39,404 nt of DNA, from NCBI GenBank assembly GCA_028290245.1, contig JAQGKG010000382.1, positions 1 through 39,404 of the forward strand, given 5' to 3'. The translations under genes were made by a program, and so were the position numbers. Below are positions 30,070 to 38,276 of this stretch, piece by piece. Numbering within the stretch: position 1 is the stretch's first letter; each line of letters opens with the position of its first letter. This DNA is from Devosia sp. (GTDB lineage Bacteria; Pseudomonadota; Alphaproteobacteria; Rhizobiales; Devosiaceae). Under the pieces are notes generated by a model. That model ran no database searches and was not told the origin of the DNA. It saw nothing but the letters and a program-made list of their open reading frames with translations.

Positions 30070-30380
30070 TGTCGTATTCCTTTGTGTTTCTCGGGCCGCG
30101 ACCACCGCGACCTCGATGGCGGTCGACAGACCGGAGGCGATCGACCCGCACCCCGACGGGGCCGGAATGAAATGCAGGGCGACTGGGTGAGACTTTCTTG
30201 GCCCGCGAGGAATGGGCGCGCAGCGGCCAGGGGAAGAAAGTCGAGGCCGGGCGTTGCGGGGATAAGAGCGAGACTGAGCGCAGCGAGTTCGGCCTTCGGT
30301 CAGACCAGCCACATCGAGGACGCAGGTGGGGGTGCCCGTCGCAGAAGCCACAGGAATGCGGACAGGCGACCCTTCATCGG
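30070..30380 (-). promoter_or_regulatory. Long structured untranslated leader of DUF736 copy 2
   Basis: Similar to 26812-27110; contains GACTTTCTT(30191-30199)/AAGAAAGTC(30234-30242) and CCCCgacGGGG (30151-30161). Confidence 0.55.
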
Positions 30381-30739
30381 CATCACCGTCCAATCCCACC
30401 CACGCCCAGGCACAATCCCAACGCGACCTCCCCGCCATGCCACGTCTGGCGCCAGACACTCCGACAACGAAAACGAAACCCTTCTGCCGTCTCCTTGTCA
30501 GTCGATGAACCGGGCAGCAGTAGAAATGCAGACAGGCCGAACCCGCCGGCATCGGCATGCTGAATCGAGCCTCTCCCGATCGAACAAACCCTGCCCGATC
30601 GAGATCGGGGTATTGCGCAGCGTTCTGAGCACCCCAAACCGACCGCTCCAACCCGCTGTAGGGGATAGTAGGGAGCAGGGCGGCCCGACCGCAGTCGCGG
30701 AGAAAGTGGTCACCCCCATCGACGGCAAAGCATGCACCA

Positions 30740-31666
30740 TCATGCTGCCTCCGCAACCGTGGTCGCCTGCGGCTGCAAGTCATGGAGATAAGTCACGGCC
30801 CGTTGCGCATGCGCGGCGGCCGAGAAGATAAACCGTTTGTCGTTCGAAAGGACGTTCAGCCAGTTCGAGAGGTAACTCGCGTGATCTGGACGTGGCTCCA
30901 GCTCGGGGACGATGCCGAGATCGGCGCATAGGAAAACCGAACCCAGTTCGGCGACCAGTTCTTCGCGACTGCGCTCGCTGCAATCCCTGTGGTAGCGACT
31001 GAGATCGCGGTTCGCTCGATGGGTTGGCGCTGTCCAGTGCACGGTCTCGTGCGCTCTGATCGCCACAAAAGACTCGGCGTCGCGGAAGCTCTCGAACACC
31101 GGGAGCTGGATGTGGTCGGAGCCCGGCGCGTAATAGGCCTGCGACCCGCCGTAAACGAGCTTGGCGCCCGTGGCATCGAAGAACGCATCGGCATGGGCTA
31201 TGCGCGCCAACGGCTCGATTGTCGGCGCGGCTGCACCATAATAATGGCCCGGCAGATCATCGATTTGATCGACGTTGAACACCGAATAAGCCTTGAGAAA
31301 CGGGATACCCCGCTCCACCTCATCGCCCCGGTCATCGGTTTCAGTCTTGGTGAACTGGCTGGCATAGACGACGGTCGAGCCCGTCTCGCCCTTGCGAACG
31401 TGGCCGCCCAGTTCCACGCTTTGCTTGAACGTCATCCAGAATGGCGACACGAAGCCGCGCGCGACCGCCTCCGACCATAAGAGCAGAACATTGATGCCCT
31501 GATAGGGCGTTCCGTTGTAGCGCAGGGGCCTCGTGACGCGACCGGCCAGATTTCCGGCGCTCCATGGCTTGACCCATGGGCGGACGCCCTGCTCCAGATC
31601 CGCAACGATGCGGTCGGTGATCTTGGCGTAAATGTCGACCCGGGGTTTGTTCTCTTTTCTGTTCAT
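30740..31666 (-). CDS. ArdC-like antirestriction / zincin-like metallopeptidase domain protein
   Basis: [36 protein letters not shown]...[14 protein letters not shown]...HETVHWT (HExxH)...[20 protein letters not shown]. Confidence 0.92.
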   Translation of the reverse strand: MNRKENKPRVDIYAKITDRIVADLEQGVRPWVKPWSAGNLAGRVTRPLRYNGTPYQGINVLLLWSEAVARGFVSPFWMTFKQSVELGGHVRKGETGSTVVYASQFTKTETDDRGDEVERGIPFLKAYSVFNVDQIDDLPGHYYGAAAPTIEPLARIAHADAFFDATGAKLVYGGSQAYYAPGSDHIQLPVFESFRDAESFVAIRAHETVHWTAPTHRANRDLSRYHRDCSERSREELVAELGSVFLCADLGIVPELEPRPDHASYLSNWLNVLSNDKRFIFSAAAHAQRAVTYLHDLQPQATTVAEAA

Positions 31667-31950
31667 TTTCAGAACCTCCATGGGGAGGCCGCGACCATCG
31701 CGGCCCGTCACGGTGGTCCAGAGCGCTGGACCACGAGGTCGGCGCATCCGGTTGGAAACGATCGGAACGATGGTGCCCATCGCATCCGGGCCGAAACGCC
31801 AGTGGAGGACGGCAAGGCCGTTGCGCGGGCGGAGAGTCCAGAGCAGGACCACCATCCGGGACGGGCTGCAATGGGCGCCGATCCCAGTCCCCTTTCCTCG
31901 CCTCTTTGTCCGGTTTTCTGGGTTGGGTTTGAACATGAGAACAGGCCGGT
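31667..31950 (-). promoter_or_regulatory. Leader of the ArdC-like gene with an array of perfect hairpins
   Basis: CCTCCatggGGAGG 31675-31688; GGCCGCGAccaTCGCGGCC 31687-31705; GTGGTCCAgagcgcTGGACCAC 31713-31734; CGATGGtgcCCATCG 31768-31782; ACGGCaagGCCGT 31809-31821. Confidence 0.55.
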
Positions 31951-31991
31951 CCGTGCAGAACCGGCCTGCCGGTTGGGATCGAAGAGAAGAA

Positions 31992-32011
31992 GGCGGGGCC
32001 GGAGCCCCGCC
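31992..32011. terminator. Hairpin downstream of the conserved unknown gene
   Basis: GGCGGGGC-cgga-GCCCCGCC. Confidence 0.5.
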
Positions 32012-32019
32012 TGCTCCAG

Positions 32020-32607
32020 CTACCCCAAGGCTGCCATCTGGAGTTCAGTGGCCTGAAGGCTGACAGTCTCGCCGGGGTTCTCGACCTGGCGTTCGAAGGG
32101 CTTCCAGCTTTCACCGACGGCATGTTCGTAGGCAGCTACGGCGCCCTCGGCGGCCATCCGGAGGGCATGGGATTGAAGACCCATGTCGGCTGCGAATTCA
32201 CGCTTGCGCTGCGCGTTGCTGTCAAAGCCTACCGGACCACCACGGTCCTCATCGCGGGCGTCGTTGGCGAGTTTCGCCGTGGCGTCCCTGGCCTCGCTCA
32301 CCGCCCGGGAGTAGAATTGGCCGGCCCCATGGGCGGAACCGACATAGGCGCCGACAATGCGCTGCAGGTGGATCTGCATGGCCCGATCGCTCAGGCCGTC
32401 CCGGAGGGCATCGGCAGTTTCGATGATGAACCGTTCATGCAGATCACGGATACCGTCGCTGTCGAGGACCGGAAGCCCAAAGCTTTCCGCGATGAGGGAG
32501 GCTTGATTAGCGTCGGGGCAGACGAGGCGGACCATTTCGAGGGTGGTGCCGCGACGGAGCGGAACGACACGGGCGCTGGAGTGGGTGGAGCGGGCGGTTT
32601 TGGTCAT
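32020..32607 (-). CDS. Conserved-type hypothetical protein of the accessory region
   Basis: 195 aa, MTKTARSTHSSARVVPLRRGTTLEMVRLVCPDANQASLIAESFGLP...; long open frame with protein-like composition. Confidence 0.75.
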   Translation of the reverse strand: MTKTARSTHSSARVVPLRRGTTLEMVRLVCPDANQASLIAESFGLPVLDSDGIRDLHERFIIETADALRDGLSDRAMQIHLQRIVGAYVGSAHGAGQFYSRAVSEARDATAKLANDARDEDRGGPVGFDSNAQRKREFAADMGLQSHALRMAAEGAVAAYEHAVGESWKPFERQVENPGETVSLQATELQMAALG

Positions 32608-32960
32608 CTGGGAAGTCCTTTCTGGTTTCTCCCTTGGAGCGATCCGGCCCTTGCCGGTCTTCCCTTCGGGTGCGGTCACACCGAACCGGCGTCCGCTGGA
32701 CACTGCAGGGTCCGGAACCTGCCAGGCGAGCAGGGTTGGGATGCGGAACAAGCAGGGCTTAAGCCCTCGCGCGGGACGCAGCCTGGCCTTGCCGAGATCG
32801 GCGGGTTCCGGCCGCGAAGCGGCTTGGCCTTGCAGGGAACAGCAGCCGGTTCAGACCGCAGCAAACCCGAGGGGATGACCGACAAGGGACGGTCCAGGGG
32901 TGGAGATGCAGCTAGAGGATCAGGGCCAGAAGCGGTCGCCCGTCTTCATGACAGGATCAG
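32608..32960 (-). promoter_or_regulatory. Long dyad-rich leader upstream of the conserved unknown gene
   Basis: CCGGCccttGCCGG 32644-32657; CCCttcGGG 32662-32670; AGGGCTTAAGCCCT 32754-32767; GCCGCgaaGCGGC 32811-32823. Confidence 0.45.
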
Positions 32961-32994
32961 GTTCCGCAAATGCGGTCCCATTTGAAACACCCGC

Positions 32995-33321
32995 CTATGC
33001 CGCAAGGCTTGCAGCAATCCCATTTCGGAAGCGGAATGCCGCTATCGCCGCATCCTGATGGATGAGCTTGCGCGTCACGGCATCGACCTCCGATTGCCGG
33101 GCAAAGGTCAGGGCTGAGAGATTGTCCTGATAGAGCCGTTCGTCGGCACTGGTCCATGTCGATCGGTTTTGGCCAGAATGCCGGGATCTGGCGCGGAAGG
33201 TGACTGCCAGGCGGCCGGTGCGAAGGGCGATCTGGCGTTCGATGAGACGCAGATGGTTCTGGGTCTGGCGACGGGCTGTCTCCATGCATACCGGCCTGGT
33301 GAAGTCGTCGGTGGACATCAT
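32995..33321 (-). CDS. Hypothetical protein
   Basis: MMSTDDFTRPVCMETARRQTQNHLRLIERQIALRTGRLAVTFRARSRH...; ATGA overlap with the upstream gene's stop. Confidence 0.65.
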   Translation of the reverse strand: MMSTDDFTRPVCMETARRQTQNHLRLIERQIALRTGRLAVTFRARSRHSGQNRSTWTSADERLYQDNLSALTFARQSEVDAVTRKLIHQDAAIAAFRFRNGIAASLAA

Positions 33322-33599
33322 GACATTGCCGTCCGCAACCGCCCCTGCCGTAGATGCCGAGATGCCGGCCAATCCGGGAAGCGGCTTTCGTCGGGAGTAT
33401 AGGCGTTGGACAAATCGACCAATGCAATTGATGCTGCCATGTCCGGGCCAGCGACCGCCCAGTCGATGAGGGCAGAATGCGCGCCGAGATATTTACGCAT
33501 ATTCTGTGTCAGCATGGCGTCGAGAACACCGCCGATCTCCGTACCCGGATTGGCATCGGCTTCGATGATGAGATGAACGGCGACGATATAGCTTGTCAT
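33318..33599 (-). CDS. Small hypothetical protein
   Basis: MTSYIVAVHLIIEADANPGTEIGGVLDAMLTQNMRKYLGAHSALIDWAVAGPDM... Confidence 0.65.
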   Translation of the reverse strand: MTSYIVAVHLIIEADANPGTEIGGVLDAMLTQNMRKYLGAHSALIDWAVAGPDMAASIALVDLSNAYTPDESRFPDWPASRHLRQGRLRTAMS

Positions 33600-33783
33600 G
33601 ATCGGGGTTTCTTTCGGCATGTAGTGTCCGCAATCGGCGCACAGACACGGCCCGTCTCCAGGCGTCGCGGCCGGTGAACTGGGCGGAATAGCGGGGGTGC
33701 CAGACGGTGAGGATCGGCCGCGTGCCAGCCATGTCGGATGACACGCGCCAATCCCCTGGCGATGCGTTTCCAGGGCATGACGA

Positions 33784-34668
33784 TCACCGGTTCCAGCCGA
33801 TGAAGCTCGACGGACCATCGTAAAGACGGTGGCGGGACCCATCGATGACGAAACCGAAACGACCGCCGCTCGTGCCGTATTCAGCACTCGGAACGAGATA
33901 GCGGCGCGTATCCTGCTGGCCGGTGCGATCGCCGCCAACCGTCGCGATGACTTCGGTGAAGCCAGGTTCGTGGTCGCAAAGTATCGCCGACACGACGATC
34001 CAGTCGGCACCATGGCGCCTGTGGAACGCGCGACGATCTTTCTCGACGGACTGCCCCGCATCGAGCACCTTGCCGTGGATATGCTCCCAGGCGTGCGGCT
34101 GGTCGTCCCGAAGTGTCTGGTCGGCGGCGGCCTTCTCCAAATCGGTGAACAGATCGGGGAACGCCTGGGCGACAGCGGCCCAGCAGCAATCTTCCTCATA
34201 GAACCCATCCGCCGCGCGCAGCAGCGGATGAACCTTCTCATTGCGCGCGGGATCGAGATGAAATCCACCATGACCCGCGGTTGAATGACAGATGACGCCC
34301 TCGGCATAGACCGTCGCGCCTTGTGATGGTCCCCATGGCGTATGAGCGCGAGAGGCAATGTCACGCCGGCCAAGGGCAACGCGCTGCTGCTGGTGCAGAG
34401 CGTTCTCTTCAACGCGGGAGCGAAACGCTGCCTCGTCGGCGAGGTCGCCCGCACGGCCGTAGAAATCGGAACGTGTCCAATCGGCAAGCGGGCGGGCAAG
34501 GCGCCAGCCCGTGGCCAGATAGTGCCCGCCATCGCGGCCCGGCACCATGGCGAAGGCGTTGTCGGCGACCAGAGCGACAGGAAAGCCCTCGGCGCTGCGA
34601 CCAAACAAAGCCTCCGGATAGGCGGGGATTCGGGCGGTGCCGGGTATTTTGTGAAGGGCGGCGGTCAT
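33784..34668 (-). CDS. DUF7007-type hypothetical protein
   Basis: MTAALHKIPGTARIPAYPEALFGRSAEGFPVALVADNAFAMVPGRDGGHYLATGWRLARPLADWTRSDFYGRAGDLADEAAFR...HTPWGPSQGATVYAEGVICHSTAGHGGFHL. Confidence 0.75.
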   Translation of the reverse strand: MTAALHKIPGTARIPAYPEALFGRSAEGFPVALVADNAFAMVPGRDGGHYLATGWRLARPLADWTRSDFYGRAGDLADEAAFRSRVEENALHQQQRVALGRRDIASRAHTPWGPSQGATVYAEGVICHSTAGHGGFHLDPARNEKVHPLLRAADGFYEEDCCWAAVAQAFPDLFTDLEKAAADQTLRDDQPHAWEHIHGKVLDAGQSVEKDRRAFHRRHGADWIVVSAILCDHEPGFTEVIATVGGDRTGQQDTRRYLVPSAEYGTSGGRFGFVIDGSRHRLYDGPSSFIGWNR

Positions 34669-35126
34669 GCTGCAGCCCTCCCCTCGACGGCGGACGCCGC
34701 AACCTCGTCGGCCGTCACCGCGTCCTGAATGGCGCCGGGGTACCGGTGGCTGGTCAGCCACGCCTCCGCCGCGGCACGATTATCGGCGAGATGCAGCAGT
34801 TCGCCGTCCTCGCCGGCACGGCTGAGGATGCGGACCGAGCCGATGGCGGGACACTGCGTCACGACGAACACGGAAAAGCTCCTATGGACCGTAAGCACCA
34901 CTACCCCCTGACCGCCATAGTCGCCCTCGTGCAGGGTAATACAGGCGGCAAGCACAGCACTGCCCGCCGTGCGGGCCGGCACCTTGCGGATGAGCCGCCC
35001 GCCGCTGTTGCGGTTTTCCCAGGCGGCGAGTTTCTTGCGGAAGCGTTCGGGGGGACGCGGCGTGCCGTCGGAGTAGCTAACGGTCGCGCCAAGCGGCGCG
35101 AGATCGAAGATCAGTTGAGCGGACAT
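34665..35126 (-). CDS. Hypothetical protein
   Basis: MSAQLIFDLAPLGATVSYSDGTPRPPERFRKKLAAWENRNSGGRLIRKVPART...; overlaps the start of the downstream gene (ATGA-like coupling). Confidence 0.7.
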   Translation of the reverse strand: MSAQLIFDLAPLGATVSYSDGTPRPPERFRKKLAAWENRNSGGRLIRKVPARTAGSAVLAACITLHEGDYGGQGVVVLTVHRSFSVFVVTQCPAIGSVRILSRAGEDGELLHLADNRAAAEAWLTSHRYPGAIQDAVTADEVAASAVEGRAAA

Positions 35127-35162
35127 GATGTCCTCCATTGTGCTCTTAGTGAAAACAAAACC

Positions 35163-35183
35163 GCCGCCGGTGGTGCCGGCGGC
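35163..35183. terminator. Hairpin downstream of parB
   Basis: GCCGCCGG-tggtg-CCGGCGGC. Confidence 0.5.
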
Positions 35184-35214
35184 GAAGATCGTTCGGAAGG
35201 GGAAGGATCGGGGC

Positions 35215-36954
35215 CTATTCGGCCGCGACGCGCCAGGCTTCGCTGTCGTCGCCGTGGGCGCCGTCCTCACTGGGATGGTCATTGGTTTCAGCGGATGGCT
35301 GATCGCCTTCCAATCCGTCGAGGGGGTCGGGCGCGCTATCGCCATCACCAGCCTCGTCGTCCTCGACCTCGACAACCGCGTGCTTGGCCACCCAGGCGGT
35401 TGCGGACGGTGCAGCAGGGGCGAATAGCGCGCCGGGATGAACGAAGCTTTCGGTCAAGAAATGCTGGACCAGTGCGGCGCGGGTATCCTTGACCTTCTGG
35501 CGGGGGAGCACCGGCGTATCCTTGCAGGAGGCCTCGAGCGCCGGACGTGACAGGCACGACATGAAGTCCTCGGTGCCCATATTGGGCAGGAAGGCGTCGG
35601 CACCGACGGCAGCGCCGGCAAAGCGTGCCACGATGCCACTATCCGTGCGGTTCTCGCGGCACGACAGCACTTCGACCAAGGTGAGCCGAGCAACCTGGCG
35701 CAGCGTGTCCCAGTCGAACTCGAGCTTGCCGCCCTCCCCGATCAGTCGGGCCGCGTGGCGCGCGACATTGGCATGACCATAGGGGTTGTCGGATTTGCCC
35801 GAGGCGATCGAGACATTCTGGCCGGCCAGAGCGAGCACCAACAGCGCCAGCAGCGTATCGTCCTCGATCGGCGCGCGAGCCAACGCTTCATGCAGTGCGT
35901 CGGTGCGATAGTCGCCGATCATTGCCAACCCGGTGCGCGTGACGTCCGGGCGCGGCGTCGAAGTGACCGCGGCGGCTCCGACATCGTCAATGCCCGAACC
36001 GGCATCGCCTTTCGGCCTTTTCGCCTCCGGCATGCGGTAATGCACTGATTGAACCGCACCAGTGCGCTGATCGAGATACATGGCGGTATGATCGGCCTTA
36101 CCGGGCTTGCCATGGACCCGCTCTGCCTTGGGCGGCAGCTTGACCTCGCCATAGCTGCCAACGTCGGCGATGACGCCACGCTTGGGCAGATTGTTGGTCA
36201 TCCACTCCTGCTGCGCACCGAGATAGGCATCGACATCGGTGGTGTAGCGGCTGTCCTCGTCGGCTGGTGCAAACAGATCCTCGACCCAGGCGATGCCATA
36301 GGCCAGGGCCAGGTCGTCGCCGAAGCTCGCATGCTTGGCGTACATGTGGGTCTTGGTCAGTCCCTGCGCCACGCTCCACCAGGTGACCTGGGGATCGGCC
36401 TTGCTCGGCTTATACTTCTTCCAGACTTCCTTCTGCTCCTCGATCGATGCCGAGGCGATGGTGCGCAGCTGGCGCTCATCGGGCATGTCGCCCCTGGCCA
36501 TCTGGTCGAGCATGGCCGGCAGCACGTTCGCCAGCAGCCGCAATTTCTTGATCTGGCGGACTGGCAACGCCAGAGCAATGGCGATGGCTTCCTCGGTCCA
36601 GCCGAGTGCTACCAGGCGCTCGATCGCCCGCCATTGGTCGACGGGATTGAGCTGCTCATGCGCCAGGGTTTCCGCTAGCGAGCGCATCGCGCCACCATCT
36701 TCGGCGCGCTCGATCACCAGCACGGCGATCTCCTCAAGGCCCGCCGCGATCGCCTGCTTGACGCGACGATGCCCAGCGTCGATGACATAGCCGTTGCCAC
36801 CATCGGGTTCGGCAGCGACGACGGGTGGCTGCACGATGCCGACTGCCTTGATCGTCGCCAGCAGCAGCGCGTCGGCCTGCGGATTGGACTTCGAGCGCCG
36901 GGCCTTGTCGGGGTTTTCCTTGAGCGCACGCGGATCGATAAACTTCAGTTCCAT
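35215..36954 (-). CDS. Large ParB/RepB/Spo0J-family protein
   Basis: MELKFIDPRALKENPDKARRSKSNPQADALLLATIKAVGIVQPPVV...YVIDAGHRRVKQAIAAG...AHEQLNPVDQWRAIERLVALGWTEEAIAIALALPVRQIKKLRLLANV. Confidence 0.9.
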   Translation of the reverse strand: MELKFIDPRALKENPDKARRSKSNPQADALLLATIKAVGIVQPPVVAAEPDGGNGYVIDAGHRRVKQAIAAGLEEIAVLVIERAEDGGAMRSLAETLAHEQLNPVDQWRAIERLVALGWTEEAIAIALALPVRQIKKLRLLANVLPAMLDQMARGDMPDERQLRTIASASIEEQKEVWKKYKPSKADPQVTWWSVAQGLTKTHMYAKHASFGDDLALAYGIAWVEDLFAPADEDSRYTTDVDAYLGAQQEWMTNNLPKRGVIADVGSYGEVKLPPKAERVHGKPGKADHTAMYLDQRTGAVQSVHYRMPEAKRPKGDAGSGIDDVGAAAVTSTPRPDVTRTGLAMIGDYRTDALHEALARAPIEDDTLLALLVLALAGQNVSIASGKSDNPYGHANVARHAARLIGEGGKLEFDWDTLRQVARLTLVEVLSCRENRTDSGIVARFAGAAVGADAFLPNMGTEDFMSCLSRPALEASCKDTPVLPRQKVKDTRAALVQHFLTESFVHPGALFAPAAPSATAWVAKHAVVEVEDDEAGDGDSAPDPLDGLEGDQPSAETNDHPSEDGAHGDDSEAWRVAAE

Positions 36955-37186
36955 GGGAATGTTCCGTTGAGTTTGCGGACCACGCCGTTCGCGGGTCCTT
37001 CTCCGTCTTGTTTTCCAAGACATCCCCCAAACCGCGGAGCGGACGGGTCGGTGCAACTGCGGGCGAGCATCCCTGCCCGGCCGACCAAGCGGGGCTTTCA
37101 GCTCTGCGAAGGGCGACGTGGCCGGGATTGCGCAGGCGGCGGTTGAGCGTCAGCGTCACCGGCTCGGCCGATCCGCGAACCAGTTT

Positions 37187-37240
37187 CCTTTCATCCCTCC
37201 CTTTTATCCCTCCCTCTCATCCCCTCCTCCATCACTCCCA
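37187..37240. repeat. Polypyrimidine tract of about four ATCCCTCCC-like units (G4-capable on the minus strand)
   Basis: tcatccctcccttttatccctccctctcatcccctcctccatcactccc; minus strand contains GGGAGGGATAAAAGGGAGGG. Confidence 0.7.
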
Positions 37241-37258
37241 TTGAAAGCCGCGCAAATA

Positions 37259-37274
37259 GACGCTATATTGCGTC
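37259..37274. promoter_or_regulatory. Candidate operator GACGC-N6-GCGTC
   Basis: GACGCtatattGCGTC immediately upstream of the Xre/ParS-RES module. Confidence 0.4.
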
Positions 37275-37311
37275 AGATATAGAGGCGAACATGTTAGAGG
37301 GAGAGGCTCCA

Positions 37312-37662
37312 ATGGGCCTAGTCCAATATTCAGATGACGGGTTCTTCGCGCCGCGCAAGATTGCAGAGGCCTTTCGCACGACCAGTGAAGAGGTCGCCCG
37401 GACGGCCGGGCTGGGAAAGGACGCCGTGCAACGCAAAGAGCGCGTCCGGTCCGACAAAACCCAGCGGCGCCTGCGCGAAATGGTTGAGATCATCAACAAG
37501 ACGGAGCCCCGTTTCGGCTCTGCGCTGATGGCTTATGCCTGGTATCGCTCCGAGCCGCTGTCGGGGTTTTCTGGTCAGACCCCCATGCAGCTCGTCCGCA
37601 GCGGTCGGGCCGACGACGTGCTCGATTATATCGATGCGGTCGATGCCGGCGTTCACGCCTGA
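37312..37662 (+). CDS. Xre/MbcA/ParS-family antitoxin
   Basis: FFAPRKIAEAFRTTSEEVARTAGL...RLREMVEIINKTEPRFGSALMAYAWYRSEPLSGFSGQTPMQLVRSGRADDVLDYIDAV. Start may instead be 37291. Confidence 0.88.
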   Translation: MGLVQYSDDGFFAPRKIAEAFRTTSEEVARTAGLGKDAVQRKERVRSDKTQRRLREMVEIINKTEPRFGSALMAYAWYRSEPLSGFSGQTPMQLVRSGRADDVLDYIDAVDAGVHA

Positions 37663-37670
37663 TCCCGACG

Positions 37671-38168
37671 ATGCAGTATTATGGTCCGCTCTATCGTGCG
37701 CTCAATCCCATCTATGCCCGCCAGCCGCTATCAGGTCGCGGCGCCGAACTCTATGGCGGACGGTTCAACCCCAAGGGCACACCGGCGCTTTATGCATCGT
37801 TGACGGTGATGACAGCCCTCAGGGAAGCCAACCAGGCCGGTAGCTTCCAGCCGACCACCCTTGTCTCCTACGATGCCGGGATCGAACGGGTTTTCGACTG
37901 TCGGGACGAAGCGGCCCTGCAAGCGGAGGGGATGGACGCGGCGGCGCTCGCCGACAGCACATGGCGCGACCACATGAAGGCGAGCGGCGAGGCGAGAACC
38001 CAGGCCTTTGCCCGGCGGCTGACCGCCAACGGTTTTCACGCAATGTTGGTCAGGAGTTTTGCGCCCGGTGCAGTCGAACACGATATCAATCTCGTATTGT
38101 GGATCTGGAGCGACGCGGCCCCATCCCATCTCACCCTGATCGATGATGAGAACCGCTTATCGCGATAG
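37671..38168 (+). CDS. RES-domain toxin
   Basis: LYRALNPIYARQPLSGRGAELYGGRFNPKGTPALYASLTVMTALREA. Confidence 0.92.
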   Translation: MQYYGPLYRALNPIYARQPLSGRGAELYGGRFNPKGTPALYASLTVMTALREANQAGSFQPTTLVSYDAGIERVFDCRDEAALQAEGMDAAALADSTWRDHMKASGEARTQAFARRLTANGFHAMLVRSFAPGAVEHDINLVLWIWSDAAPSHLTLIDDENRLSR

Positions 38169-38207
38169 GGTATCGATTTGGTGATTGGCACTGCCTTGGC
38201 TTGCGAT
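38150..38207 (+). repeat. 58-bp imperfect direct repeat, copy 1 (flanks BrnTA cassette)
   Basis: gaaccgcttatcgcgatagggtatcgatttggtgattggcactgccttggcttgcgat; about 47/58 identical by eye to copy 2. Confidence 0.75.
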
Positions 38208-38253
38208 TGACATCCGGGGCCCGACGTCCACGCCTGACGGCCTTGTAATTTGT

Positions 38254-38272
38254 GTATATTATGGCAATATAC
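38254..38272. promoter_or_regulatory. Candidate BrnA operator GTATATT-N5-AATATAC
   Basis: Perfect 7-bp dyad 4 nt upstream of the BrnT start. Confidence 0.5.
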
Positions 38273-38276
38273 ATCT

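Noticed and set aside
30070-30783. N-terminal part of the 342-aa ORF containing DUF736 copy 2
   Set aside because: Low-complexity Arg/Pro-rich translation of the GC-rich leader; the true protein starts at MATIGTF (30069).
33600-34604. 428-aa minus-strand ORF overlapping the DUF7007 gene
   Set aside because: Upstream part is a frame-shifted shadow of the DUF7007 gene; only 33318-33599 looks like protein.
34323-35492. 389-aa plus-strand ORF
   Set aside because: Antisense to three better-supported minus-strand genes; Arg/Gly/Pro-rich composition typical of shadow ORFs in high-GC DNA.
37187-37240. CRISPR-like array
   Set aside because: Units are about 12 bp, lack spacers and form a simple polypyrimidine tract.
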